From Marinomonas polaris DSM 16579 (lineage in GTDB: Bacteria > Pseudomonadota > Gammaproteobacteria > Pseudomonadales > Marinomonadaceae): 64,000 bases of DNA. The translations under genes and the position numbers were made by a program. The stretch is from contig NZ_FQVF01000005.1 in assembly GCF_900129155.1 (NCBI RefSeq), forward strand, positions 62,001 through 126,000, given 5' to 3'. This document shows positions 55,701 through 64,000 of the stretch, piece by piece; the first letter of the stretch is position 1, and every line of letters begins with the position of its first letter. The notes below the pieces were generated by a model. That model saw only the letters and a list, made by a program, of their open reading frames with translations. It was not told the DNA's origin and made no database searches.

Positions 55701-56807
55701 ATGTCGATCGACTCTTCAAATTCATTGCTCAAGGAACAGCAGGTCTTGCGGTCTCGTGTTGCATATCTTGAAAAAGAGCGAGATTTTGTAAAGAACTTGT
55801 ACTGTGATATGCCGCAGATGCTTCAGGTTATCTCCAAGGGATCCTTGTTAAGTACCTCGCTCAATCGTTTTAAAAATAAAATGCAAAGCCAGTTGCCCAA
55901 TGCGTATTGTCTTTTTATTGTTTGTGATAAAGAGTGTTTGCAGTGGCGCTTGCAATATACCGATTCTATAAATGATCGTTTACTGAACTCCAACGGTCAA
56001 TTGAGCATTGTACCTCAAGCTTTAATTACCTTTGCGGCAAGCCCGTCTTGTCCGAAACGTCACGACATTGATATTCAGAGTGCATCAGGTTGGAAGCATT
56101 GGTTGCCGTTTTTAAAGGATCATACATTTTCTGATGTTTCTATGGTCAGTGTGTCTGATTGCCAAGGTTCGATTTATCTTATGTTGGTGTTTCAGCGTGA
56201 AGAAGTTCGGCTTGAAGGTGAGCTGATGGCGCTTGCGCTAGACAGTTATGCCGCTTGGTTAAGTGCCGTATTTGAACGAGAGCAAGCGGATTATTTATTG
56301 TTAGAAGATAGTCATCGGGATCCTACGACGGGCTTACTAAGGCGCTACAGTTTTGAAAACAGTTTTGGTATTGTTTTAAAGGATTCTCGTCGCCATTTTC
56401 AGCGCGCAGCATTATTTTCTCTTCGTTTGCTGTCTTCTTCAAAGGTTAATGATACAGACTTGAAGCTACTGGCTGAGGTAATGAGCGACACCGTGCGAGA
56501 TAATGATCTTATCGCGCATTATGATGAACGTGAGTTAGTCATGGGGATTCGCATTCAGCATTTGGAAGACGCTGAAATAGTTGCCGCAAAATTATTGAAA
56601 TCTCTTAATTCTCCCAAGTTTTCAGACAACCGTTTAATACGCGAAGGCTTGTCTATTGGTATTGCTTTTTATCCTGAGCATTCATCGTTGGAATCACTTC
56701 ATCAAGCGGCTTTATTCGCTGCTAACTCTCTGAAAAACATATCCGGATATCGCCTTGAATTTCATGGTGAATGCTATGGTTCTAGCGCGGACTTTTATTC
56801 TTTGTAA
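55701..56807 (+). CDS. GAF-like protein with degenerate GGDEF domain
   Basis: 368 residues. An N-terminal coiled-coil segment (10-35, KEQQVLRSRVAYLEKERDFV), a GAF-like middle (about 45-195) and a C-terminal GGDEF-type fold starting DPTTGLLRRYSFE at 207. Where a cyclase has RxGGDEF, this protein has HYDERELVM at 273-281, so diguanylate cyclase activity is not expected. It may bind a nucleotide or a partner as a sensor. It stands alone between pyrC' and yggS. Confidence 0.75.
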   Translation: MSIDSSNSLLKEQQVLRSRVAYLEKERDFVKNLYCDMPQMLQVISKGSLLSTSLNRFKNKMQSQLPNAYCLFIVCDKECLQWRLQYTDSINDRLLNSNGQLSIVPQALITFAASPSCPKRHDIDIQSASGWKHWLPFLKDHTFSDVSMVSVSDCQGSIYLMLVFQREEVRLEGELMALALDSYAAWLSAVFEREQADYLLLEDSHRDPTTGLLRRYSFENSFGIVLKDSRRHFQRAALFSLRLLSSSKVNDTDLKLLAEVMSDTVRDNDLIAHYDERELVMGIRIQHLEDAEIVAAKLLKSLNSPKFSDNRLIREGLSIGIAFYPEHSSLESLHQAALFAANSLKNISGYRLEFHGECYGSSADFYSL

Positions 56808-56989
56808 TAAAGCCTTATAAACATTCTTTTTAAGTCTTCCTTGTAAGCTTTTTTCTGCCTTTTAAAAAGATGCTATTATGCCTCCCCTGTGCTTTCCTGA
56901 GGTGCTATTCAGGTATTTATTATGGGGAATGCAATCACAGTCACAGGATTAACTCGTTACATCTTGATATGAGCGGAGCGTGGCGCGAA

Positions 56990-57718
56990 ATGGCGATTAA
57001 AGTCGAAAGCAACGAAGCACTAGAAATTAAAACAAATTTAACGCGGGTTTCTCAGCAAGTAGATCAGCTTGTGCAGCAGTATCAGCGAGAGACTGGTAGT
57101 GTACGTTTGTTAGCAGTCAGTAAGACCAAGCCGTTATCTGCGCTTGAAGCTGCTTATGCGGCAGGTCAGAGAGCCTTTGGTGAGAACTACGTGCAAGAAG
57201 CGGTGGATAAATTTCATGCTTTGGCACACTTAGCAGATATTGAATGGCACTTTATTGGACCAATTCAGTCGAACAAATCTCGTCTTATCGCAGAAACCAT
57301 GCATTGGGTGCACTCTATTGACCGTGAGAAAATTGCTCGTCGTCTTAGTGAGCAGCGCCCTAAAGATTTGCCGCCGCTCAATGTTTGCATTCAAGTGAAT
57401 ATTAGCGGTGAAGAAAGTAAGGCTGGAGTGGCTTTGTCTGAGTTAAATGACATGGTTGCTTTAATTACAGAGCTACCTAATTTACGTCTTCGAGGTTTGA
57501 TGGCGATTCCTGCCCCTCAGGAAAGTCATGAAGCACAATGTTTGGTTTATGAACCTTTGAGGCAAGCTTTTGTTGAATTATCCAAATCCGATAGCATGAT
57601 AGATACCTTATCTATTGGCATGTCTGGAGATTTGCCAGCGGCGATTCAATCTGGCAGTACCATGGTTCGTGTTGGGACGGCGATTTTTGGTGAACGAGAC
57701 TATTCCGCTAAAGCGTAA
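56990..57718 (+). CDS. yggS: YggS-family PLP homeostasis protein
   Basis: 242 residues from the ATG at 56990, near the family length; an ATG at 56969 and earlier starts add residues. PLP lysine in RLLAVSKTKPLSAL near 38, FGENYVQEAVDKF near 62, EWHFIGPIQSNKSR near 83 and LSIGMSGDLPAAIQSGSTMV near 208. It binds pyridoxal phosphate and balances B6 vitamers. Followed by proC and yggT, the usual gammaproteobacterial order. Confidence 0.9.
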   Translation: MAIKVESNEALEIKTNLTRVSQQVDQLVQQYQRETGSVRLLAVSKTKPLSALEAAYAAGQRAFGENYVQEAVDKFHALAHLADIEWHFIGPIQSNKSRLIAETMHWVHSIDREKIARRLSEQRPKDLPPLNVCIQVNISGEESKAGVALSELNDMVALITELPNLRLRGLMAIPAPQESHEAQCLVYEPLRQAFVELSKSDSMIDTLSIGMSGDLPAAIQSGSTMVRVGTAIFGERDYSAKA

Positions 57719-57813
57719 TTCAGTTAAAGTATGAGCGATTTTGCATACCAGAGCATTTTTGAATAAGTAGATGGATTATTATCTGCTTAAATAACGAAAG
57801 AGTAGGATATAAA

Positions 57814-58641
57814 ATGACACCAAGTATTGCCTTTATCGGCGTGGGAAATATGGCAAGATCGATTTTTAGTGGCATGTTGGCGAGTGGCTATCCTGCTGAG
57901 AAAATTATCGGTACGTCTAGAACACCAGAAAAACGTGAGTACTATCACGAGCAATATGGTATCGCCATGTTGGCAGATAATGATTCGGCTGTAAGTCAGG
58001 CTGATGTCGTGGTGTTGTGTGTTAAACCAGCACAAATGCAAGCCGTGGTGGAAGATTTTTCATCTCATGTACGCGAAGACCAATTGTTTATTTCAGTGGC
58101 TGCGGGAATTGAGTTAGATTCGTTGGCTCATTGGTTAGGTAAACCGGTTGCTGTGGTTCGTAGTATGCCAAATACACCGTCACAAATTGGTGCTGGCATG
58201 ACAGGCTTAATTGCCAATGAACACACAAATGGCGAGCAAAAGAACTGGGTGAGTGAACTATTTTCTAGCATTGGTAACTCTGTTTGGGTTGAAAATGAAG
58301 TTCACATGCACACGGTAACGAGTTTGTCTGGCAGTGCGCCTGCGTATTTCTTTCGTTTTATTGAAGCCATGGTTAAAAATGCAAAAGAACAAGGCCTAGA
58401 TGAGGCAACAAGTCGTGAACTAGCCAGCAATGCTATGTTTGGCGCAGCACGAATGGTAATGGAACTAGACGAGCCTATTGCTCAACTGCGTAAGAATATT
58501 ACTTCGCCAAAGGGAACAACAGAGCAAGCTTTGTTGTCTTTTGAGGCTGCTGATATTGATAAAATAGTCGCAGATGCAATGATGGCCTGCGTTAACCGAT
58601 CAAAAGAAATGGCGGCAGACTTCGCTGCTAAGAAAGACTAA
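57814..58641 (+). CDS. proC: Pyrroline-5-carboxylate reductase
   Basis: 275 residues. Rossmann start IAFIGVGNMARSIFSGMLAS, VVLCVKPAQMQAVVEDF near 69, VAVVRSMPNTPSQIGAGMTG near 109 and TSLSGSAPAYFFRFIEAMV near 169. It makes the last step of proline synthesis with NAD(P)H. It lies 95 bp after yggS and 16 bp before yggT. Confidence 0.95.
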   Translation: MTPSIAFIGVGNMARSIFSGMLASGYPAEKIIGTSRTPEKREYYHEQYGIAMLADNDSAVSQADVVVLCVKPAQMQAVVEDFSSHVREDQLFISVAAGIELDSLAHWLGKPVAVVRSMPNTPSQIGAGMTGLIANEHTNGEQKNWVSELFSSIGNSVWVENEVHMHTVTSLSGSAPAYFFRFIEAMVKNAKEQGLDEATSRELASNAMFGAARMVMELDEPIAQLRKNITSPKGTTEQALLSFEAADIDKIVADAMMACVNRSKEMAADFAAKKD

Positions 58642-58657
58642 TTAAGGACTATACACG

Positions 58658-59200
58658 ATGTATTCAGATCCATTTGTTATGCTCGTAAAGGTTATCTGTA
58701 ATCTTTACTTATTTATTGTATTACTACGTTTAGTGCTTCAATTGACGCGTGCGGATTTTTATAATCCAATTAGCCAAGGCATTGTGAAGGCGACAAGTCC
58801 TCTGGTTTTACCTTTGCGAAAAATCATTCCAGCCATTGGTCGATTAGATACCGCGTCTCTTGTATTGGCGCTTGCGGTTCAGTTATTGACGGTTTTCTTT
58901 ATTGTGATGATTAAAGGTGTGGCGATATCACCTATCAGCTACGCTATTTATACGTTTGCTGGCACTTTGTATCATTTGTTAGATCTGTATTTTTGGGCGA
59001 TGCTTATTTCGGTTATTTTAAGTTGGGTGGCGCCAGGTGCAAATCACCCAGGAGCTATGTTAGTAGGGCAAATTACTGCTCCTTTATATCGTGCTTGCCA
59101 GCGAGTTATTCCAACTTTAGGTGGACTAGATTTATCACCAATTTTTATATTTCTTGCGATTTCTTTTTTGAAACAAGTACTAGCACCTTATAGTATTTAA
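58658..59200 (+). CDS. yggT: YggT-family membrane protein
   Basis: 180 residues with two YggT repeats and about five hydrophobic segments: LRLVLQLTRADFYNPISQGI near 23 and ISVILSWVAPGANHPGAMLV near 117, the latter followed by APLYRACQRVIPTLGGLDLS. Function is poorly known; linked to osmotic tolerance and cell-division complexes. Together with yggS and proC it forms one transcription unit. Its C-terminal codons overlap the -10-like box that precedes the structured stretch. Confidence 0.9.
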   Translation: MYSDPFVMLVKVICNLYLFIVLLRLVLQLTRADFYNPISQGIVKATSPLVLPLRKIIPAIGRLDTASLVLALAVQLLTVFFIVMIKGVAISPISYAIYTFAGTLYHLLDLYFWAMLISVILSWVAPGANHPGAMLVGQITAPLYRACQRVIPTLGGLDLSPIFIFLAISFLKQVLAPYSI

Positions 59201-59206
59201 TATAAT
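59201..59206 (+). promoter_or_regulatory. -10-like box TATAAT after yggT
   Basis: TATAAT directly after the yggT stop. No good -35 at 17 bp is seen (TTGAAA at 59168 is too far). It would start RNA near 59213, at the head of the structured stretch and upstream of coaD. Confidence 0.35.
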
Positions 59207-59212
59207 AAACAT

Positions 59213-59853
<641 letters not shown>

Positions 59854-59911
59854 TTTCTGTTTTTTTACGTCCTGCTACATGATGGTGTTATAGATTATGT
59901 AGCGGTTTTAG

Positions 59912-60172
<261 letters not shown>

Positions 60173-60185
60173 CGAATAGGTTGTT

Positions 60186-61928
60186 ATCGCTATCGACACA
60201 AATAGTTTTATATTTTTAGCTGGAATACTGCTACTAGTCAGTATTCTAGCAAGTTCTTTTACCGTTCGTGTCGGCTTACCTTTATTGCTGGTTTTTCTCG
60301 GGATGGGAATGCTTGCTGGTGAAGAGGGATTAGGCCGTCTGGATTTCGACAATCCAAGTCTTGCCTTTTTTGTTGGTAATCTGGCTTTAGCCGTCATTCT
60401 TTTGGATGGTGGTATGCAGACTAAAACCAGCACTTTCCGAGTGGCTCTCTGGCCGTCTTTATCACTTGCTACTTTAGGTGTTGTGATTACAACTGCATCT
60501 GTTGGTGCTTTTGCCGCTTGGTTGTTAGACGTTAAGCTGATCTATGGCTTATTACTTGGCGCCATCGTCGGTTCGACTGATGCTGCAGCGGTCTTTAGCT
60601 TATTACGCAATAGCGGTGTTAAGCTGAATGAGCGAGTTGGCGGTACATTGGAAATAGAGTCTGGTGCCAACGACCCAATGGCTATTTTGTTAGTCGTCAT
60701 GCTAACTGGGCTATTGCAAAGCGCGGATCAGTTAAGTGTTTTGGCTTTCTTAGGGCAAATGATTCAACAGTTTGCCATAGGTGGCGTGTTAGGTTTACTC
60801 GGCGGCAAGCTATTGTTAATGATTCTGCGTCGTGTTCCTTTGATCGAAGGTTTGTACGCACTTCTTATTATTTCATTTGGTTTGGCCATATTTTCTGGCG
60901 TCAATATGATTGGCGGCAGTGGTTTTCTTGCGGTTTATTTGGTTGGTTTGAGCGTTGGTAACGGGCGAATTAAGCAACAAGAAGCTATTTCACAAGTGAT
61001 GGATGGCTTGGCTTGGTTAGCACAAGCTGGCATGTTCTTGTTATTGGGATTGTTGGTTACGCCATCGAGTCTTTTGACTCATGGTTGGCAAGCTGTTGCG
61101 ATTGCCGCTTTTCTGATTTTCGTGGCTCGTCCTGTGGCGGTGATGATCTGTTTATTGCCGTTTGACTTCCGCTGGCCCGAGCGCATTTATATTAGTTGGG
61201 TTGGTTTGCGTGGTGCAGTGCCGATTGTCTTGGCGCTTTACCCTGTAATTGCTGGTCTTTCCAATTCTGAGTTGTTGTTCGAAATTACCTTTACTGTAGT
61301 GCTGATTTCTTTATTGCTACAGGGTTCGACTGTTCCACAAGTGGCGCGATGGTTAAAGATTGTCGTTCCTCCTGCACCTGCGCCAACGACGCGTTTCTCC
61401 TTGATCAACGATTCAGATTCGAATCATTCTCTAGAGTTATATGAGTTTTTGGTTCAGGCGGAAGGTGTTCGAATTCCAGCGGCTATCGTGCAAAATGTGC
61501 CGAGTGCGACGGTATCTACGCCTCAGCTGGTATCGCTTGTTCGTGATCAAAAGCCAATTGTGGTCAATGCCGACACCGAGCTGAAATCGGGCGATAGAAT
61601 TTGGATGTTATTGCATCCTGGTGATGTAAATGATGTTGCGCAGATTTTCTCTCATAAAGCGTCTACGTCTTTCTTGTTGCAGAATTTCTTTGGTGAGTTC
61701 GCTATTCGTGGTGATGCCTCTTTGATCGATTTAGCGAAAGTGTACGGTGTGCCGGTTGATGGTATTGATGAAGCTGACACTGCCGCTGAATTGTTGCAGC
61801 GTCAGCTTGGTAAACATCTAGTTGTCGGTGACCGAGTACGTTTTGGTAATATTCGCCTTACCATTAGGCAGATGGATGGCAACCAGGTAGAAATTATTGG
61901 GCTTAAATTGCAAGATAAGCAAGTCTGA
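60186..61928 (+). CDS. NhaP2/CvrA-type K+(Na+)/H+ antiporter
   Basis: About 580 residues if read from the ATC codon at 60186. CPA1 antiporter core: VGNLALAVILLDGGMQTKTS, GAIVGSTDAAAVFSLLRNSG and LEIESGANDPMAILLVVML, then TrkA-C and a CorC/HlyC-like C-terminal domain. It expels K+ or Na+ in exchange for protons. Start problem: between the in-frame TAG at 60177 and the first TTG at 60285 there is no ATG, GTG or TTG, yet the coded FIFLAGILLLVSILASSF is the expected first helix. AGG lies 5 bases before ATC 60186, and reading from it gives IAIDTNSFIF. TTG 60285 or ATG 60303 would cut off that helix. Confidence 0.85.
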   Translation: MAIDTNSFIFLAGILLLVSILASSFTVRVGLPLLLVFLGMGMLAGEEGLGRLDFDNPSLAFFVGNLALAVILLDGGMQTKTSTFRVALWPSLSLATLGVVITTASVGAFAAWLLDVKLIYGLLLGAIVGSTDAAAVFSLLRNSGVKLNERVGGTLEIESGANDPMAILLVVMLTGLLQSADQLSVLAFLGQMIQQFAIGGVLGLLGGKLLLMILRRVPLIEGLYALLIISFGLAIFSGVNMIGGSGFLAVYLVGLSVGNGRIKQQEAISQVMDGLAWLAQAGMFLLLGLLVTPSSLLTHGWQAVAIAAFLIFVARPVAVMICLLPFDFRWPERIYISWVGLRGAVPIVLALYPVIAGLSNSELLFEITFTVVLISLLLQGSTVPQVARWLKIVVPPAPAPTTRFSLINDSDSNHSLELYEFLVQAEGVRIPAAIVQNVPSATVSTPQLVSLVRDQKPIVVNADTELKSGDRIWMLLHPGDVNDVAQIFSHKASTSFLLQNFFGEFAIRGDASLIDLAKVYGVPVDGIDEADTAAELLQRQLGKHLVVGDRVRFGNIRLTIRQMDGNQVEIIGLKLQDKQV

Positions 61929-61973
61929 GACCTTTGCACGACTACTGTGCTTGTTACATCGTGAAAAGGTCTC
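61927..61973. terminator. Stem between antiporter and potassium channel genes
   Basis: GAGACCTTT / AAAGGTCTC stem with a 29-base loop between convergent genes. No strong T-run, so it may be only a weak bidirectional terminator. Confidence 0.4.
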
Positions 61974-61996
61974 TTGAACACCCATTTCTAAGTTTT

Positions 61997-63100
61997 CTAT
62001 TCGTTAAAAAACAGACCAATTTCAGCTAATGACGGAATCTCTTGGTCGTCGTTGATGAGGACAATCAGTCCTTGTGCATCGATGAGTGAATAGGTTTGCG
62101 GATGGGTGATAATATCCCCGTCTTTATTGACATACCCGAGTGCAGTGCCAACATCCTTTTGGATTAAGGTCGTGACGATTTTTGCCCACGTCACGCCGGT
62201 TATTTCCACATCAAGGCGAATCGTATGATCTCCTTGGTGGCGAAATAAATCCTCCAGCACTTGCTCTGTTCCCGGAGCAATCAATGACCGTACCAGCATT
62301 TCAGGATAGGCTCTCACAGGGCGTATGACCGCGTTTGCGCCAGCTGCCTTGAATCGTGGTCGATTAGAGTCATTAATCGCCTCAGCCATCACGAAGGCCG
62401 ATGTATTTAGCGCTTGAACGCGATGCAAGGCATCAAAGGTTAAGCTGTCTGAGTGGCTGTCCTGAGCGTCTTGGCAAAGTACAATAATGTATTTCGCTTT
62501 GTGAGTCCCAGCTGACTCCAACATACCATCTTCTAGTGCATCGCCAGTGTGATGAACTACGCCTTGTGATCTTAGATTAAGCGGTAAGCCTTCAGGAAAC
62601 GCCTTCGTTAGGATTTGAATGGGAATATCTACTAACTCAGGTGTTTGGCTGATCTGATTAATCAGCAAGCCTAAATAACGTTCTGCGTCGTATTTTGGTG
62701 TATTGATGATAAGTATATGATTTTGCATGTCGTCCCACTTCATACGGCCTTTGATACGCATTTCTTTACGCATTAGCCTGATTTCAACATAGTCACTGGC
62801 GATTTGTGCTAGCAGGGTAATACCCATGCCATAAATTAATACGACAGTAGAAAACTGTCCCCAAAAGGTGGCTGCAGAGATATCGCCATAACCTGTGGTG
62901 CTGGCCGATGTCATGGTCAGCCAGAAGGCTTGCCACCAATTTAAATCTTCAAAGAACACCATCGCCAAACTGTGAATCGCAATCACACCCGCTAACAGCA
63001 TCAGACGTTTATTCAAATCGCCCGTTTCATGCAGGTGTACTTTTTTCCGAAATTGGCGACGGCTATTTTTTTTCTTTAAGAGCAGTGAAAGAGAATTCAT
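61997..63100 (-). CDS. Potassium channel protein with TrkA-N (RCK) domain
   Basis: 367 residues. Two membrane helices flank the selectivity filter TTGYGD near residue 68 (WLTMTSASTTGYGDISAATF), and an RCK/TrkA-N Rossmann-like domain starts near 125 (NHILIINTPKYDAERYLGLL). Unlike most, it has only two helices per subunit, the MthK/Kch-like plan. It probably senses a ligand to gate K+ flow. Gene starts 14 bp after trmL and may be co-transcribed; RBS GAGGTACG. Confidence 0.9.
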   Translation of the reverse strand: MNSLSLLLKKKNSRRQFRKKVHLHETGDLNKRLMLLAGVIAIHSLAMVFFEDLNWWQAFWLTMTSASTTGYGDISAATFWGQFSTVVLIYGMGITLLAQIASDYVEIRLMRKEMRIKGRMKWDDMQNHILIINTPKYDAERYLGLLINQISQTPELVDIPIQILTKAFPEGLPLNLRSQGVVHHTGDALEDGMLESAGTHKAKYIIVLCQDAQDSHSDSLTFDALHRVQALNTSAFVMAEAINDSNRPRFKAAGANAVIRPVRAYPEMLVRSLIAPGTEQVLEDLFRHQGDHTIRLDVEITGVTWAKIVTTLIQKDVGTALGYVNKDGDIITHPQTYSLIDAQGLIVLINDDQEIPSLAEIGLFFNE

Positions 63101-63114
63101 CGTACCTCGGTTGG

Positions 63115-63588
63115 TTATTCGCTATCAGCTGGCATGGCATAACCTAGCTGACGCCAAGATTCGTAAACCATCACAGCAACGGTATTGGATAGGTTCAAGC
63201 TGCGAGAATTAGCTTGCATCGGCAAACGTAAGCGCTGAGCGGGTGGCAAGGCCTCGATAAACTCCGCAGGCAATCCACGAGTCTCAGGGCCAAAAACCAA
63301 CACATCATTTTCAGCAAAGCTTGCTTCACTGTGCGTATGGCTGCCCTTTGTTGTCAACGCGTAGATAGTGCCAATCTCATTTTGATCAACAAATGCCTGA
63401 AAGTCTGGATAGCGTTTTAGCCGCGTGAATTCATGATAATCTAACCCGGCTCGACGCAATTTCTTATCTTCAAGCTCAAAGCCAAGCGGCTCGATAAGAT
63501 GAAGATGATAGCCAGTGTTAGCGCATAATCGAATAACATTGCCTGTATTAGGCGGAATCTCAGGTTGGTAAAGTACGATGTGAAGCAT
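63115..63588 (-). CDS. trmL: tRNA (cytidine/uridine-34 2'-O)-methyltransferase
   Basis: 157 residues of the SPOUT fold. [20 protein letters not shown] start, [19 protein letters not shown] near 92 (deep trefoil knot) and [20 protein letters not shown] near 117. It methylates ribose 34 in the wobble position of tRNA-Leu. It is the first gene of a minus-strand pair with the potassium channel. Confidence 0.93.
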   Translation of the reverse strand: MLHIVLYQPEIPPNTGNVIRLCANTGYHLHLIEPLGFELEDKKLRRAGLDYHEFTRLKRYPDFQAFVDQNEIGTIYALTTKGSHTHSEASFAENDVLVFGPETRGLPAEFIEALPPAQRLRLPMQANSRSLNLSNTVAVMVYESWRQLGYAMPADSE

Positions 63589-63668
63589 TGGTTTATCTCC
63601 TTGATATAGGAAGATAATACCAGACGAGCAGAAGAAACTAAGTTTTTAATTTTTTTTCAAAAAAACTA

Positions 63669-63696
63669 TTGACCAAAAAAAAGGTTTCTCTATAAT
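63669..63696 (+). promoter_or_regulatory. Promoter of the tRNA-Phe genes
   Basis: -35 TTGACC and -10 TATAAT with a 16-bp spacer, followed by a GC-rich discriminator (ACGCCCC) typical of stringently controlled stable-RNA promoters. The first tRNA base is 12 bp after the -10. Confidence 0.8.
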
Positions 63697-63707
63697 ACGC
63701 CCCACTT

Positions 63708-63783
63708 GCCCAGATAGCTCAGTCGGTAGAGCAGAGGATTGAAAATCCTCGTGTCGGCGGTTCGATTCCGTCTCTGGGCACCA
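63708..63783 (+). tRNA. tRNA-Phe (GAA), copy 1
   Basis: 76 bases with encoded CCA. Acceptor GCCCAGA/TCTGGGC, D arm GCTC-GAGC, anticodon arm GAGGA-TTGAAAA-TCCTC with anticodon GAA at positions 34-36 (63741-63743), T arm with TTCGATT. A canonical tRNA-Phe. Confidence 0.97.
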
Positions 63784-63794
63784 TGATTAAGAAG

Positions 63795-63825
63795 AAAGCC
63801 TGCTATTTTTAGCAGGCTTTTTTTT
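63795..63825 (+). terminator. Terminator between the two tRNA-Phe copies
   Basis: AAAGCCTGCT / AGCAGGCTTT stem with a 6-base loop and an 8-base T-run. It follows the first tRNA copy and may lower expression of the second. Confidence 0.8.
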
Positions 63826-63867
63826 GGTCGAAATGGCTAGCACATCTCCATAGTCATTTTTCTATTT

Positions 63868-63943
63868 GCCCAGATAGCTCAGTCGGTAGAGCAGAGGATT
63901 GAAAATCCTCGTGTCGGCGGTTCGATTCCGTCTCTGGGCACCA
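63868..63943 (+). tRNA. tRNA-Phe (GAA), copy 2
   Basis: Identical in all 76 bases to the copy at 63708-63783, with encoded CCA. No obvious -35/-10 lies in the 84-bp gap, so it may depend on readthrough from copy 1. Confidence 0.97.
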
Positions 63944-64000
63944 TATATACTTCGTCTTTCTCTAAAATAACCCCCCCACCAAGTTGCTTTTTATTACATA

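Overview
The window reads as a chromosomal segment of a marine gammaproteobacterium, most like Marinomonas or a close relative in the Oceanospirillaceae. This rests on the mix of TRAP and tripartite tricarboxylate transporters, the many catabolic operons for plant- or alga-derived acids and aromatics, and the housekeeping order yqgE-ruvX-pyrR-pyrB-pyrC'. The organism name is an inference; no database was searched. I see no phage, insertion sequence, integrase or CRISPR array.

Positions 1-5.6 kb hold the start of a TonB-dependent receptor behind a Fur-box-like site, then an allantoin/hydantoin block: PuuE allantoinase, racemase, FCD-type GntR regulator and divergent NCS1 permease. The same palindrome, ATTGTATACAAT, lies in both divergent promoters. 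5.6-10.7 kb is ethanolamine use without a microcompartment: permease eat, eutC, eutB and a divergent EutR-like regulator. 10.9-13.4 kb holds a DUF4394 lipoprotein, a gene-free stretch with 9-bp repeats and a remnant of an AraC C-terminus, a secreted polysaccharide lyase and an acetyltransferase.

13.4-21.5 kb is a notably AT-rich block: LysR regulator, UxaA/GarD-type dehydratase, aldehyde dehydrogenase, HpcH/HpaI aldolase and TctC-TctB-TctA uptake. It looks like an aldarate or other hydroxy-acid pathway. 21.6-24 kb has an arylamine N-acetyltransferase, a DMT exporter and a Crp-like regulator. 24-35.7 kb is aromatic: an SDR aryl-alcohol dehydrogenase and a benzaldehyde dehydrogenase each follow a sigma-54 promoter and flank an XylR/DmpR-type activator. 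Next come a LysR regulator with two tandem HTH domains, ligA-ligB, a hydrolase, an NTF2-like protein and a TRAP transporter.

36.6-48.8 kb is a non-phosphorylative sugar-oxidation cluster: SDR sugar 1-dehydrogenase, aldehyde dehydrogenase, IlvD/EDD dehydratase, HpcH/HpaI aldolase, TRAP transporter, TauE/SafE exporter and HutC-type GntR. Two identical copies of a 15-bp operator tie its promoters together. The gene set matches a sugar-acid Entner-Doudoroff route and also resembles a sulfo-Entner-Doudoroff cluster, though lactonase and glycosidase are absent.

From 49 kb on the content is mostly core: an AEC transporter, a 2OG-Fe(II) oxygenase with an upstream 51-residue ORF, yqgE, ruvX, pyrR, pyrB, catalytically dead pyrC', a degenerate GGDEF protein, yggS, proC, yggT, coaD, a YfhL-type ferredoxin, an NhaP2-type antiporter with no normal start codon, a potassium channel, trmL and two identical tRNA-Phe genes. 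A structured, non-coding stretch with its own -10 box lies between yggT and coaD.
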